DNA of 64,000 nt. It comes from Leifsonia sp. 466MF. Its GTDB lineage: Bacteria > Actinomycetota > Actinomycetes > Actinomycetales > Microbacteriaceae. Where the stretch lies: contig NZ_LT629696.1 in NCBI RefSeq assembly GCF_900100265.1, positions 3,658,001-3,722,000 on the forward strand. The letters run 5' to 3'. Below are positions 34,363 to 42,257 of this stretch, piece after piece. Under the pieces are notes generated by a model. The model was given only the letters and a program-made list of their open reading frames with translations. It had not been told where the DNA came from and did not search any database. The number at the start of each line of letters is the position of its first letter. Position 1 is the first letter of the stretch. The position numbers and the translations under genes were made by a program.

Positions 34363-35037
34363 TCAGAGCCCCGAGGCGGGATCGCCGAACGTCGTCGTGT
34401 AGAGCGTCGCGGCGGCGACGCGCGGTGTCGTGCGCTCACCGCCGAGCCCGAGCGCGGAGAACACCCGCTCGACACTCTTCTCCACGGCGCGCACCGACAC
34501 GCCCCGCCGCCGCGCGATCTCGGCGTTCGACAGGCCGGCGGCGAGCAGCCGGGTGGTCTCCAGCTGCGCGGCGGTCAGCCGGAGCAGCCGCGCCTGGGCG
34601 TCCGAGGCGGCGAGGTCACGAGACACCGGCCGATCGGCGAGCACGGCCTCCGCCGCATCCACCAGCTCGTCGACCGATTCGACGGCGGCCTTGTTGACGA
34701 ACGAGGCGCCGGCGACAGTGCTCTGCGCCTGCGCGGAGGCGGCCTCACGGGACAGGTTGCTCAGGAAGAGGATGGCGACGTGCGGGGCACGGGACCGCAG
34801 GATGGTGGCCAACTCCACACCGTTCGGTCGCCGGCGGAGGTCGATGTCCGTCACCAGAAGGTCCGGATCGAAGGCGTCCGCCAGGGCGAGGGCCTCCGGA
34901 GCGGACTGGGCGGACGCGACCTCGAAACCCCGCGCGCGGAAGGCATCGGAGACCAGGGAGCGCATGAGGGCGTGATCCTCCACCACGAGCGCGCGCCGGA
35001 GCCAGGTGCTCTCCCCCGCCCGACCAGTCTCCACCAC
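34363..35037 (-). CDS. LuxR/NarL-type response regulator
   Basis: 224 residues. Receiver domain (about 14-130) with ALVVEDHALMRSLV, phospho-acceptor Asp64 in LLVTDIDL, FLSNLS and FVNKAA with the conserved Lys. LuxR-type helix-turn-helix (about 152-212) with LTAAQLETTRLLAAGLSNAEIARR and VSVRAVEKSVERVFSALG. It pairs with the membrane sensor gene 3 bases downstream. A CopC-like gene is divergent, separated by 114 bases, and is a plausible target, but the signal is unknown. Confidence 0.92.
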   Translation of the reverse strand: MVETGRAGESTWLRRALVVEDHALMRSLVSDAFRARGFEVASAQSAPEALALADAFDPDLLVTDIDLRRRPNGVELATILRSRAPHVAILFLSNLSREAASAQAQSTVAGASFVNKAAVESVDELVDAAEAVLADRPVSRDLAASDAQARLLRLTAAQLETTRLLAAGLSNAEIARRRGVSVRAVEKSVERVFSALGLGGERTTPRVAAATLYTTTFGDPASGL

Positions 35038-35151
35038 CCGGCCAGACTAACCCGACACGCCGGGCGTTCCCGCTGGTCCGGCGGCCCCCGTTGTGGTCCC
35101 GTTCGCCCCGCGTACGCCACCCCCGCAGGACCGCAGCGTAGGGTTCTCGGC

Positions 35152-35865
35152 ATGACGACCAGGCTGCTCGCCGCGGCCGCCGGCTTCGCCGCGGCCGCCG
35201 TTCTCGCGCTCGCTCCCGTGTCCGCCGCATCGGCCCACGACTACGTGGTCGGCAGCGACCCGGCCGCCGGCTCCACGGTGACGACGGCACTCGACACGGT
35301 GACCGTGACCTTCAACGACCGCGTGCTCGACCTCTCGGGCACCGGATCGACGAACCTGCTCACGGTGACCGGCCCCGACGCGGGGACCCGTCATTTCGAA
35401 ACGGGATGCGCCACTGTCGCCGACACCACGCTCAGCGCGCCGGTCGCCCTCGGCGGGGCCGGTCAGTACACGGTCACGTACCAGATCGTGTCAGCCGACG
35501 GCCACACGGTCTCGTCGTCCTACCCGTTCACCTACCAGCCGCCGTCCGGCGCCGCGGCGGCCGCGGGCTCAGAGACACCCGGCTGCGGCGCGGGAGGGTC
35601 GACAGCTCCGGCGACGACGGGCCCGACGGCGCCGACCCCGCAGGCGGGCTCCGGGCCCACCGCGACGGCGGCCGCATCCACTCCGCAGCCGACGACGCAG
35701 GCCTCCGGCACCGACCTGGGCCTGGTGATCGGCATCGCCGTCGCCATCGTCGTGCTGGCTGTCATCGGTGTCGTGATCGTCCTCCTCACCTCTCGGCGCC
35801 GCCGCCCTTCCGCCACGGATGCGGACGACGACACGCACTTAGAGAGCTCTCAGGACGATCTCTGA
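35152..35865 (+). CDS. CopC domain copper-binding / YcnJ-like exported protein
   Basis: 237 residues: signal peptide (1-28, cut after ASA), then the CopC beta-sandwich beginning His-Asp-Tyr at the mature N-terminus, the Cu(II) site His1 of this family. VTVTFNDRVLDLSG and ADGHTVSSSYPF carry the other ligands. A Pro/Thr/Ala-rich linker (about 140-185) leads to a single C-terminal membrane helix and basic/acidic tail, so it is anchored outside. Copper delivery or storage is the likely role. Leaderless: TAGGGT (35139-35144) 7 bases before ATG. Divergent from the response regulator. Confidence 0.88.
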   Translation: MTTRLLAAAAGFAAAAVLALAPVSAASAHDYVVGSDPAAGSTVTTALDTVTVTFNDRVLDLSGTGSTNLLTVTGPDAGTRHFETGCATVADTTLSAPVALGGAGQYTVTYQIVSADGHTVSSSYPFTYQPPSGAAAAAGSETPGCGAGGSTAPATTGPTAPTPQAGSGPTATAAASTPQPTTQASGTDLGLVIGIAVAIVVLAVIGVVIVLLTSRRRRPSATDADDDTHLESSQDDL

Positions 35866-35912
35866 GGCGGATGGGGCTTTCGGCTCCTGAGTTGCTGGCG
35901 TAGCGTTCGCGC

Positions 35913-36056
35913 ATGGCCAGACAGACGACCGACCAGCAGACCGAGGACTTCCCGGACGTCGTGCCCGAGGAGCAGATGGATCCGGACATCGTCCCGGCTC
36001 CCCAGCCCGCGCCCGACTCCGTCGATGACGGCGACGAGGAGGACGGCCGCCTCTGA
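35913..36056 (+). CDS. Small acidic protein, 47 aa
   Basis: MARQTTDQQTEDFPDVVPEE is followed by a Pro/Asp/Glu-rich tail ending EEDGRL. About a third of residues are acidic, with no membrane segment or cysteine. TAGCGT (35901-35906) ends 6 bases before the ATG, the same leaderless geometry as proven-looking genes here, which is why I accept it. Conservation cannot be checked here. It converges with another tiny acidic protein gene 4 bases away. Confidence 0.6.
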   Translation: MARQTTDQQTEDFPDVVPEEQMDPDIVPAPQPAPDSVDDGDEEDGRL

Positions 36057-36060
36057 GCGG

Positions 36061-36216
36061 CTAGGGCGCCTCGCCCTCGCCCGACTCCTCAAGCTGTCCG
36101 TGCTCCGAGTCGTGCGCCGTCAGATCGGCGCTCGTGTACTGACGCTCGCCGGCGTCGAGGTCCTCGCGCTCGTCGTCGCCCTTCGCGATCGGCTCGTCGG
36201 ATCGGGATCCGGGCAT
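36061..36216 (-). CDS. Small acidic protein, 51 aa
   Basis: Hydrophilic 51-residue protein with about 30 percent Asp/Glu (GDDEREDLDAGERQYTSAD near the middle, ending EESGEGEAP). GAAGGAGC is well placed before the ATG at 36216. It has no recognised domain and is presumably intrinsically disordered. Convergent with the 47-residue protein. Confidence 0.6.
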   Translation of the reverse strand: MPGSRSDEPIAKGDDEREDLDAGERQYTSADLTAHDSEHGQLEESGEGEAP

Positions 36217-36351
36217 GGGGTGCTCCTTCGTCTCGGGATGCGGTGGAGCTTCGAACGGTAGACCTGCGCCACCCGCGCCGACAGGGGATCGCCAGCCGCC
36301 GCAGAGCCGCGGTTGAGCGGGCGTCCAGTCTTCTGGGGCAGGGTATGCCCC

Positions 36352-37539
36352 GTGGAGATCGTTGTCGACGTCGTGCTCGTGGTGCTCGGCATCCTCGCGA
36401 TCGCGGCCGGTTGGAGCAAGGGCGCCATCCGTTCGGCCGGCACCCTCGTGGGTCTCGGGCTCGGTCTCTGGCTGGGGCTGACCATCGCCCCCATCGTCGT
36501 CGGCTGGTTCGCCGACTCCGGTTTCGGCGGGGTCACGCAGCGGTCCGTCGTCGCGGCCGTCGTCATCATCGTGTGCGCGGGCGTCGTGTACGCCATCGCG
36601 GGCGCCCTGGCGAGCATCATCGGCAAGCTCCTGCGCCACGGCCCCATCCGCTGGCTCGACTCCCTCGTCGGCGCCGTGCTGGGCCTGGCCACCTGGGCCG
36701 TCGTGGTCTGGCTGCTCGCCGGGTTCGCTCTGGCGACCAACCTCGCGACCGTCGTCCAGGCGGCGAACTCCTCCCGGGTCGTCTCGACCCTCAACAGCAT
36801 GGCCCCGCTGCCGTCGTCGACCGTGCTCGGCGCGGTGGACGACGCCCTCGCCGGTGCCGGGCTCCCGAAGGTGTTCGAGGGCGGCGAGACCATCAAGGCG
36901 GTCCCGGCACCGGACGGCTCCGTTCCCGCCGCCGTCTCGGCCTCGGAGCAGTCGGTGGTGACGGTGCTCGCCTCCAAGCCCGCCTGCGGTGTCGACTCCG
37001 AGGGCAGTGGATGGGTCGTGCAGCGCGGTCGTGTCGTGACCAACGCGCACGTGGTCGCCGGTTCCTCCTCCATCGTCGTGCGGATGTCCGGGAGCCCCGA
37101 CGTCGAGCGTGCGACCCTCGTCGCCTTCGACCCGTCACGCGACCTGGCGGTGCTCGACGTCACCGACCTGACCGCGCCGGCGCTCGACATCGGACCGGAC
37201 CTGACCGCCGGCGCCGCCGCGTTCGCCGCCGGGTACCCGGGCAACGGGCCGTTCACCATCGCACCGCAGCGCGTCCGCGATCGGGTGGTCGCGCGCGGCA
37301 CCGACATCTACCAGAGCGGCTCGGTCGACCGCGACATCTACTCGCTGCGCGGCGTCGTCCGTCCCGGCAACTCGGGCGGACCACTGCTCGACTCCGATGG
37401 CCGGGTCGCCGGGGTCGTGTTCGCCCGGAGTGCCACGAACCCCGACACCGGCTACGCGCTGACCCTTGCCGAACTGCGGCCGGTGCTCTCGTCCGTCGGC
37501 TCCGCACCGATCAGCTCCGGAGCCTGCTCGGCGGGCTGA
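36352..37539 (+). CDS. MarP-like membrane serine protease (CvpA + trypsin-like)
   Basis: 395-residue protein. Four N-terminal membrane helices form a CvpA-like domain (about 1-140). The periplasmic chymotrypsin-like protease follows with His233 (TNAHVV), Asp264 (RDLAVLD) and Ser341 (GNSGGPLL). Cys212 and Cys392 match the positions of the stabilising disulfide of mycobacterial MarP, which protects cells against acid and oxidative stress. GTG at 36352 is preferred; a TTG at 36313 would add 13 residues without a ribosome site. It is a single gene. Confidence 0.92.
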   Translation: MEIVVDVVLVVLGILAIAAGWSKGAIRSAGTLVGLGLGLWLGLTIAPIVVGWFADSGFGGVTQRSVVAAVVIIVCAGVVYAIAGALASIIGKLLRHGPIRWLDSLVGAVLGLATWAVVVWLLAGFALATNLATVVQAANSSRVVSTLNSMAPLPSSTVLGAVDDALAGAGLPKVFEGGETIKAVPAPDGSVPAAVSASEQSVVTVLASKPACGVDSEGSGWVVQRGRVVTNAHVVAGSSSIVVRMSGSPDVERATLVAFDPSRDLAVLDVTDLTAPALDIGPDLTAGAAAFAAGYPGNGPFTIAPQRVRDRVVARGTDIYQSGSVDRDIYSLRGVVRPGNSGGPLLDSDGRVAGVVFARSATNPDTGYALTLAELRPVLSSVGSAPISSGACSAG

Positions 37540-37592
37540 CACGCGCCTGGGCCGCTCTCCCGTCCCGCCGTTCGCCGTGGTTGGCTTGTGAC

Positions 37593-38612
37593 ATGAAGGC
37601 TGTGAGCTACTCCTCCACCGGCGATTCCGACGTCCTGACCCTCGGCGAGCGCGAGGAGCCGCACCCCGGACCGGATGAGGTGCGCGTCCGCATCCACGTG
37701 TCCGGTGTGAATCCCACCGACTGGAAGGCGCGGCGGGGCAGCGGCCCGGCGGAGCTTCCCCGGCCGCAGGTGCCGAACCAGGACGGCGCCGGCGTCGTCG
37801 ACGAGGTCGGCGAGGGCGTCACGGCCTTCCGCGCGGGCGACCGTGTGTGGGTGTGGGATGCCGCCTACCAGCGTCCCGACGGAACGGCACAGGAGCTGGT
37901 CGTGCTTCCCGAGAAGCTGGTGGTCGCCCTGCCCGATGACGTCAGCTTCGACGAGGGCGCGTCGTTCGGCATCCCGGCGCTCACCGCCCACCGCGCGCTG
38001 ACCTCGTACGAGCACGCCCCGGCGGAGCTCTCCCCCGGTTCGCTGGAGGGCCGCACCGTGCTCGTCGCCGGAGGGGCGGGCGCCGTCGGCCACGCCGCCA
38101 TCCAGCTCGCCGTGTGGGCGGGCGCCACGGTCATCGCGACCGTCAGCAGCCATGAGAAGGCGGAGCTCGCGCGAGCCGCCGGCGCGCACCACGTCGTCAA
38201 CTACACCGACCCGGACACCGCGGAAGCCATCGGTGCGCTGGCGCCCCGCGGCGTGGACATCGTGGTGGAGGTGAACGTGATCGCCAACGCGGCGCTCGAC
38301 GTGAAGGTCACCGGCCGCAACGCCACGATCGCGAGCTACGCAGACGCCCCCGGAGCGGAGGAGGTGACCATCCCCGTCCGCCCGAGCATGTCGAAGAACC
38401 TCCGCTGGCAGTTCGTGCTCACCTACACGGTGGCTCCGGAGAACAAGGAGGCCGCGGTGCGGGCCGTCGCCGCCGCTGCCGCCGACGGCGCACTGCGTGT
38501 CGGCGAGGAGCACGGCCTCCCGATCACACGCTTCCCGCTCGATCAGACGGCCGCGGCCCACGACGCCGTCGAGGACGGCATCGTGGGCAAGGTACTCATC
38601 GACGTGGCTTGA
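37593..38612 (+). CDS. NADPH:quinone reductase family oxidoreductase (zinc-free MDR)
   Basis: 339-residue medium-chain dehydrogenase. N-terminal GroES-like domain with VNPTDWKARRG (quinone-reductase type), then a Rossmann fold with VLVAGGAGAVGHAAIQLA and HHVVNYTD. It lacks the zinc ligands of alcohol dehydrogenases. Probable reduction of quinones or reactive carbonyls with NADPH. It converges with the MFS gene, and the two overlap by 17 bases at their 3' ends. Confidence 0.9.
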   Translation: MKAVSYSSTGDSDVLTLGEREEPHPGPDEVRVRIHVSGVNPTDWKARRGSGPAELPRPQVPNQDGAGVVDEVGEGVTAFRAGDRVWVWDAAYQRPDGTAQELVVLPEKLVVALPDDVSFDEGASFGIPALTAHRALTSYEHAPAELSPGSLEGRTVLVAGGAGAVGHAAIQLAVWAGATVIATVSSHEKAELARAAGAHHVVNYTDPDTAEAIGALAPRGVDIVVEVNVIANAALDVKVTGRNATIASYADAPGAEEVTIPVRPSMSKNLRWQFVLTYTVAPENKEAAVRAVAAAAADGALRVGEEHGLPITRFPLDQTAAAHDAVEDGIVGKVLIDVA

Positions 38613-39852
38613 TGGCCTGGACGACGAGCGCGACCACCGCGGCGACGGCGATCGCGGCGGCGTAGCCGAGTACCGTCGGCAGCAGCCCGATCGCGGTGAT
38701 CAGCTCGCCGGCGACCAGCGCGGGAACGCCGTAGGCGAGGTAGCTGACGAGGAACACCCCGGCGAAGAGCTCCGCCCGCTGATCGTTCGGCGCGAGCGGG
38801 GCCAGGATGCGGAGGACCGCCGCGAAGCCGGCGCCGAAGCCGCCGCCCGCGATGGTCGCCCCCACGAAGAGCAGCGCGAGGATGCCCGCGCCGATCCCGA
38901 TGGCGGCGAGCGCCACACCGACGAGGATGGCCGCCATCGCCCAGACGGCCGTGATCCGGGCGGGAGCGCGGGTCAGCAGCAGGGCGGCGACGGCTCCGAC
39001 CGCCGGCGGCACGGCGACGATGGCACCGTTGAGGAGTCCGCTGTCGAGGTGGAAGACGCCGTGCAGGATCGACGGCGAGAGTCCGATGAAGAGGCCCGCC
39101 AGCATCCACGTCGCCAGGAAGAGCGGGATGGCGCGAACGAACTCCGCGCGGGCGGGACGCGGCACGAACAGGCGAGGGATCAGCGATCGCACCGCGCCGG
39201 GCCGACGCTCGACCGTCTCCGGCGACACGGCGATCACGACGATACCGGCGGCGAACAGCAGTGCCAGCGCGACGAACACGACGATCGTGGGCTGCGGCAC
39301 GAACTGCACCGCGAGTCCGGTCAGGAAGGCTCCGATGGCGATGCCGCCGACGGGCGCCGTACTGCCGATGGTCGCACCCAGCTTCTTCTGGCGCTCGGGA
39401 GCGAGCTCGACCAGGGCGGCGGTGAAGGTGCTCATCGCCGCACCCGTGGCGACGCCCTGCACGGAGCGAGCGCCGATGATCCACCCGATGTCGGGAGCGA
39501 ACAGGAAGATCAGCATCGCCACCACCTGCAGTGCGAGCGCACCGATCAGGACCGGCCGCCGGCCGATGTGGTCGGAGAGCGACCCGGCGATGAGGAGCGT
39601 GATGAGGAGCGTCACGGCGTAGATCGCGAACGCGACGGTGAGCAGCCATGGCTGGAAGCCCCACTCCTGCTCGTACAGCACGAACAGCGGGCTCGGAGCG
39701 CCGACCGCCAGGGCGACGGCGACGAAGGCCAGCGCGGTGCCCGCGAACGCCGCCGCGGGACGGAGCCGGCGGGGGCCGGAACCGCCCGTCGACCGCGCGG
39801 GCCGGACGGCGAGCATCCCGCCCGTGGGGAGGGTCTCTTCGGCTGTGGTCAT
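38596..39852 (-). CDS. MFS transporter, regulated by the adjacent TetR protein
   Basis: 418-residue 12-helix transporter. FVLYEQEWGFQPWLLTVAFAIYAVTLLITLLIAGSLSD-type helix 2 and GRRPVLIGALALQ loop are classic MFS motif A; YXFAPD and GVATGAAMSTFTAALVELAP follow. It is divergent from a TetR gene with two identical operators in between, so drug or metabolite efflux under TetR control is likely. The regulatory logic is strongly supported; the substrate is unknown. Confidence 0.9.
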   Translation of the reverse strand: MTTAEETLPTGGMLAVRPARSTGGSGPRRLRPAAAFAGTALAFVAVALAVGAPSPLFVLYEQEWGFQPWLLTVAFAIYAVTLLITLLIAGSLSDHIGRRPVLIGALALQVVAMLIFLFAPDIGWIIGARSVQGVATGAAMSTFTAALVELAPERQKKLGATIGSTAPVGGIAIGAFLTGLAVQFVPQPTIVVFVALALLFAAGIVVIAVSPETVERRPGAVRSLIPRLFVPRPARAEFVRAIPLFLATWMLAGLFIGLSPSILHGVFHLDSGLLNGAIVAVPPAVGAVAALLLTRAPARITAVWAMAAILVGVALAAIGIGAGILALLFVGATIAGGGFGAGFAAVLRILAPLAPNDQRAELFAGVFLVSYLAYGVPALVAGELITAIGLLPTVLGYAAAIAVAAVVALVVQAIKPRR

Positions 39853-39863
39853 GTCCAGCTCCT

Positions 39864-39885
39864 TAAAGCAAACTTGATTGCTTTA
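39864..39885. promoter_or_regulatory. TetR operator copy 1
   Basis: TAAAGCAA-N6-TTGCTTTA, a 22-bp palindrome 12 bases upstream of the MFS start codon. Same arms and spacing as the copy at 39910-39931. Confidence 0.85.
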
Positions 39886-39909
39886 GTGACTATACGAGGG
39901 GATGTGGGA

Positions 39910-39931
39910 TAAAGCAACGAAATTTGCTTTA
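39910..39931. promoter_or_regulatory. TetR operator copy 2
   Basis: Second TAAAGCAA-N6-TTGCTTTA palindrome, centred 46 bases from copy 1 and 11 bases before the TetR start codon. The spacers differ (ACTTGA versus CGAAAT) while the arms are identical, which shows the arms are the conserved part. Confidence 0.87.
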
Positions 39932-39941
39932 AGCTATTCCC

Positions 39942-40487
39942 ATGGAAACTACGACCACTCCGTCGAAGCGGACGGGCGGACGCAGCGCCGCGGTCATCCA
40001 CAACGTGCGCACCGCCGTCGAAGAGCTCGTCGAGGAAAAGGGCCAGGACCGCGTCACCGTTCCGATGATCGCCGAGCGCGCCGGCGTCAACCCGACCAGC
40101 ATCTACCGCCGCTGGGGCGACCTCCCGACCCTCATCAACGACATCGCGACCTACCAGCTCAACCCCGAGCGACCCCTGCCCGACAACGGCGACCTGCAGC
40201 GCGACCTCACAGCCTGGGCCTCCGAGCTGGTGGAGCACTACCGCAACCCGGTCAACGCGGCGCTCCTTCGCGGCGGCGCCTCGGCGGCCGGCGAGCGACA
40301 GTCGAACTGCCTCCGCAACCGGCGCACCGAGGCGGGCCTCATCCTGCAGCGCTATCCGGACTCCCCCGTCACCGACGACGACATCCTCGACGTCGTGGTC
40401 GCGCCGATCATCTACCGCGTCATCTTCGTGCCCTGGACGCTCGAGGACTCCACCGCCGAACACCTGGTCGAGCGACTGTTCCGCTGA
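39942..40487 (+). CDS. TetR family transcriptional regulator
   Basis: 181-residue repressor. The helix-turn-helix (about 30-75) reads VTVPMIAERAGVNPTSIYRRWGDLPTLINDI, matching the TetR consensus; the ligand-binding C-terminal half contains DDDILDVVVAPIIYRVIFV, typical of the TetR_C_16-type group. Its promoter and that of the divergent MFS gene each contain the same palindrome, so it represses both. Confidence 0.93.
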   Translation: METTTTPSKRTGGRSAAVIHNVRTAVEELVEEKGQDRVTVPMIAERAGVNPTSIYRRWGDLPTLINDIATYQLNPERPLPDNGDLQRDLTAWASELVEHYRNPVNAALLRGGASAAGERQSNCLRNRRTEAGLILQRYPDSPVTDDDILDVVVAPIIYRVIFVPWTLEDSTAEHLVERLFR

Positions 40488-40518
40488 CCCGACCGCCACC
40501 CGGTAATGTCGGGAGGCG

Positions 40519-41259
40519 ATGCGCCAGGAACGGACCAGCGAGGAACGCGCCGCGGCCCGCTCCGGCTGGGCCGTCGGGATCGCGACGGCCGTCTACGGCA
40601 TCTCCTTCGGCGCCCTGGCAACGGCTTCCGGGCTCGACGTCTGGCAGACCTGCGTGCTCAGCCTGGTCATGTTCAGCGGCGGCTCGCAGTTCGCCCTCAT
40701 CGGCGTGCTCGCATCCGGCGGAGCCGCGGCCGGCGGCACCGCGATCATCAGCGCCGCGCTGCTGGGCGTGCGCAACTCCTTCTACGCCCTGCGGGTGTCG
40801 CGCATCATCGGCCCGGGATTCTGGAAGCGAGCCGCCGCCACCCAGCTGACCATCGACGAGTCCACCGCCGTCGCGACCGCCCAGAGCGAGCCGCGCGCGC
40901 AGCGCATCGGCTTCTGGATCACCGGCCTCGTCGTGTACATCGGCTGGAACTTGATGACGCTCGCCGGCGCGCTCCTGGGCGACCTGATCGGCGACGTGAA
41001 GGCCTACGGGCTGGATGCGGCTGCGGCCGCCGCGTTCCTCGGCCTGCTCTGGCCCCGGCTGAAGGCACGCCAGACGCAGGCCGTCGCCGTCGCCGGCGGA
41101 TTCGTCGCGACCCTGCTCACTCCGTTCCTCACCCCCGGCCTGCCCGTGCTGGCGGCGGCGGTCGTCGCCATCGTCGTCGGCGTCCTCAACCTGTTCGGCC
41201 GGCGGAACGACCCACCCCATCCGGAAGCGGTGCCCATGGAACGGGAGGTGGAGCCGTGA
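40519..41259 (+). CDS. azlC: AzlC family branched-chain amino acid exporter subunit
   Basis: 246-residue membrane protein with about eight helices, the large subunit of an AzlCD/BrnFE-type exporter for leucine, isoleucine, valine or similar. Family marks: ISFGALATASGLDVWQTCVLSLVMFSGGSQFA (the FSGGSQFA motif), ALLGVRNSFYALRVS, and FWITGLVVYIGWN. The downstream small subunit starts within its stop codon. GGGAGG precedes the ATG. Confidence 0.92.
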   Translation: MRQERTSEERAAARSGWAVGIATAVYGISFGALATASGLDVWQTCVLSLVMFSGGSQFALIGVLASGGAAAGGTAIISAALLGVRNSFYALRVSRIIGPGFWKRAAATQLTIDESTAVATAQSEPRAQRIGFWITGLVVYIGWNLMTLAGALLGDLIGDVKAYGLDAAAAAAFLGLLWPRLKARQTQAVAVAGGFVATLLTPFLTPGLPVLAAAVVAIVVGVLNLFGRRNDPPHPEAVPMEREVEP

Positions 41260-41561
41260 CCACCTGGCACGTCATCCTGCTCGCCTCGATCTGCGTGCTC
41301 GGGCTCAAGGCCGTCGGCTGGATGGTGCCGCCGAAGGCGCTCGACCACCCGACGGTCGCGCGGGTGAGCGACCTCCTCACGGCCGCGCTGCTCGCCGCGC
41401 TGATCTGCGTGCAGACCCTCGGGGCCGGCCAGTCGCTGCAGCTCGATGCGCGGCTGCCCGCCGTCGCGATCGCGGCCGGACTCTACGCGCTCCGGGTGCC
41501 GTTCATCGTCGTCGTCCCAGCGGCCGCGGTGGTCGCGGCGCTCATCCGGCTCTTTACCTGA
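41256..41561 (+). CDS. azlD: AzlD family branched-chain amino acid exporter subunit
   Basis: 101-residue protein with four predicted membrane helices. It pairs with AzlC to form the exporter. LGLKAVGWMVPPKALDHPTVARVSDLLTAALLAALI matches the AzlD/BrnE family pattern. The GTG overlaps the azlC stop (GTGA). Confidence 0.9.
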   Translation: MTTWHVILLASICVLGLKAVGWMVPPKALDHPTVARVSDLLTAALLAALICVQTLGAGQSLQLDARLPAVAIAAGLYALRVPFIVVVPAAAVVAALIRLFT

Positions 41562-41575
41562 CCTGCCTTGGACGC

Positions 41576-41644
41576 TCAGTCGTAGCCGAGGATGACGACG
41601 TCGTCGTCGGTGCGTTCCTGGTCGACTGCGGCACTGGGGGTCAT
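41576..41644 (-). CDS. Candidate 22-aa peptide
   Basis: MTPSAAVDQERTDDDVVILG followed by Tyr-Asp. The reading frame is very short, but TAGCAT (41651-41656) ends exactly 6 bases upstream of the ATG, as in leaderless genes nearby. A Gly-Tyr-Asp C-terminus is notable. It may be a real micropeptide or chance. Confidence 0.35.
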   Translation of the reverse strand: MTPSAAVDQERTDDDVVILGYD

Positions 41645-41780
41645 GCAGGGATGCTAGGGCGGCGGAGCAGATCCTGCCGATGTACATGACGTCCATCGCG
41701 CCGCGCGTTCCCGACGCGGTGTACAAGAGCGCGGCGAAGCCGGGCGTGGCGGTGTCGGCGGCGTCGCATACCGTGACGCC

Positions 41781-42257
41781 GTGAGCGCATCCTGGCATCC
41801 GGTGGCGAATGCGCAGCCCAGCGAGTGGCTGCTCCGCCAGGGGACGCTCGGCACGCCGTACGGCGTGATCCGCCGGTTCACGTTCGGAGACCCCAACCGC
41901 CCGGAGGTGTGGTTCCGCGTCGTCACCTGGGCGCCGACCTCGGAGGGGCGCGAGCTGATCGGCTGGTGCCGCACGCTCGAAGCCGCGGCCGCTGCGGCCT
42001 GGGATCACCGCTGCGCCGCTGAATCGTGGCGGCACCACATGGCCGCCCGCCGGACGGATGTCGCGACCATGGCCGCGCAGCGCCCGTCAGCCGCAGAACT
42101 CGTCCGGTTCTATCGGGCCGCGCTGCGGCGGGCGGACAGCACGCCCTCCAGCTCCGTGAGGAGATCCACCCCGAGCTCGTCAGCCCGACCCGCGCCGGCC
42201 TCCGGAGGCGTCTCGGCACCGAGGGCGCGGATGAGCGCCACGACCCTGGCGGGCTGA
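41781..42257 (+). CDS. Hypothetical protein, 158 aa, 3' part antisense to the GntR gene
   Basis: Unrecognised protein. The first 100 residues look coding (EWLLRQGTLGTPYGVIRRFTF, VWFRVVTWAPTSEGRELIGWCRTL), with many Trp and Arg. The last 50 (Ser/Pro/Ala-rich) are antisense to the 3' end of the GntR gene and could reflect a lost or shifted stop codon. GTG start with TACCGT 6 bases upstream. No domain assignment. Confidence 0.6.
   Translation: MSASWHPVANAQPSEWLLRQGTLGTPYGVIRRFTFGDPNRPEVWFRVVTWAPTSEGRELIGWCRTLEAAAAAAWDHRCAAESWRHHMAARRTDVATMAAQRPSAAELVRFYRAALRRADSTPSSSVRRSTPSSSARPAPASGGVSAPRARMSATTLAG

Noticed and set aside
32512..35151. A very long open plus-strand frame across the two-component genes
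   Set aside because: It is the antisense of two well-recognised genes. High GC keeps stop codons rare, and the translation is Arg/Asp/Gly-rich without motifs.
41680..41784. 34-codon frame overlapping the next start by GTGA
   Set aside because: The neighbouring gene has its own leaderless promoter, and this frame lacks any promoter or ribosome signal; the overlap is probably chance.
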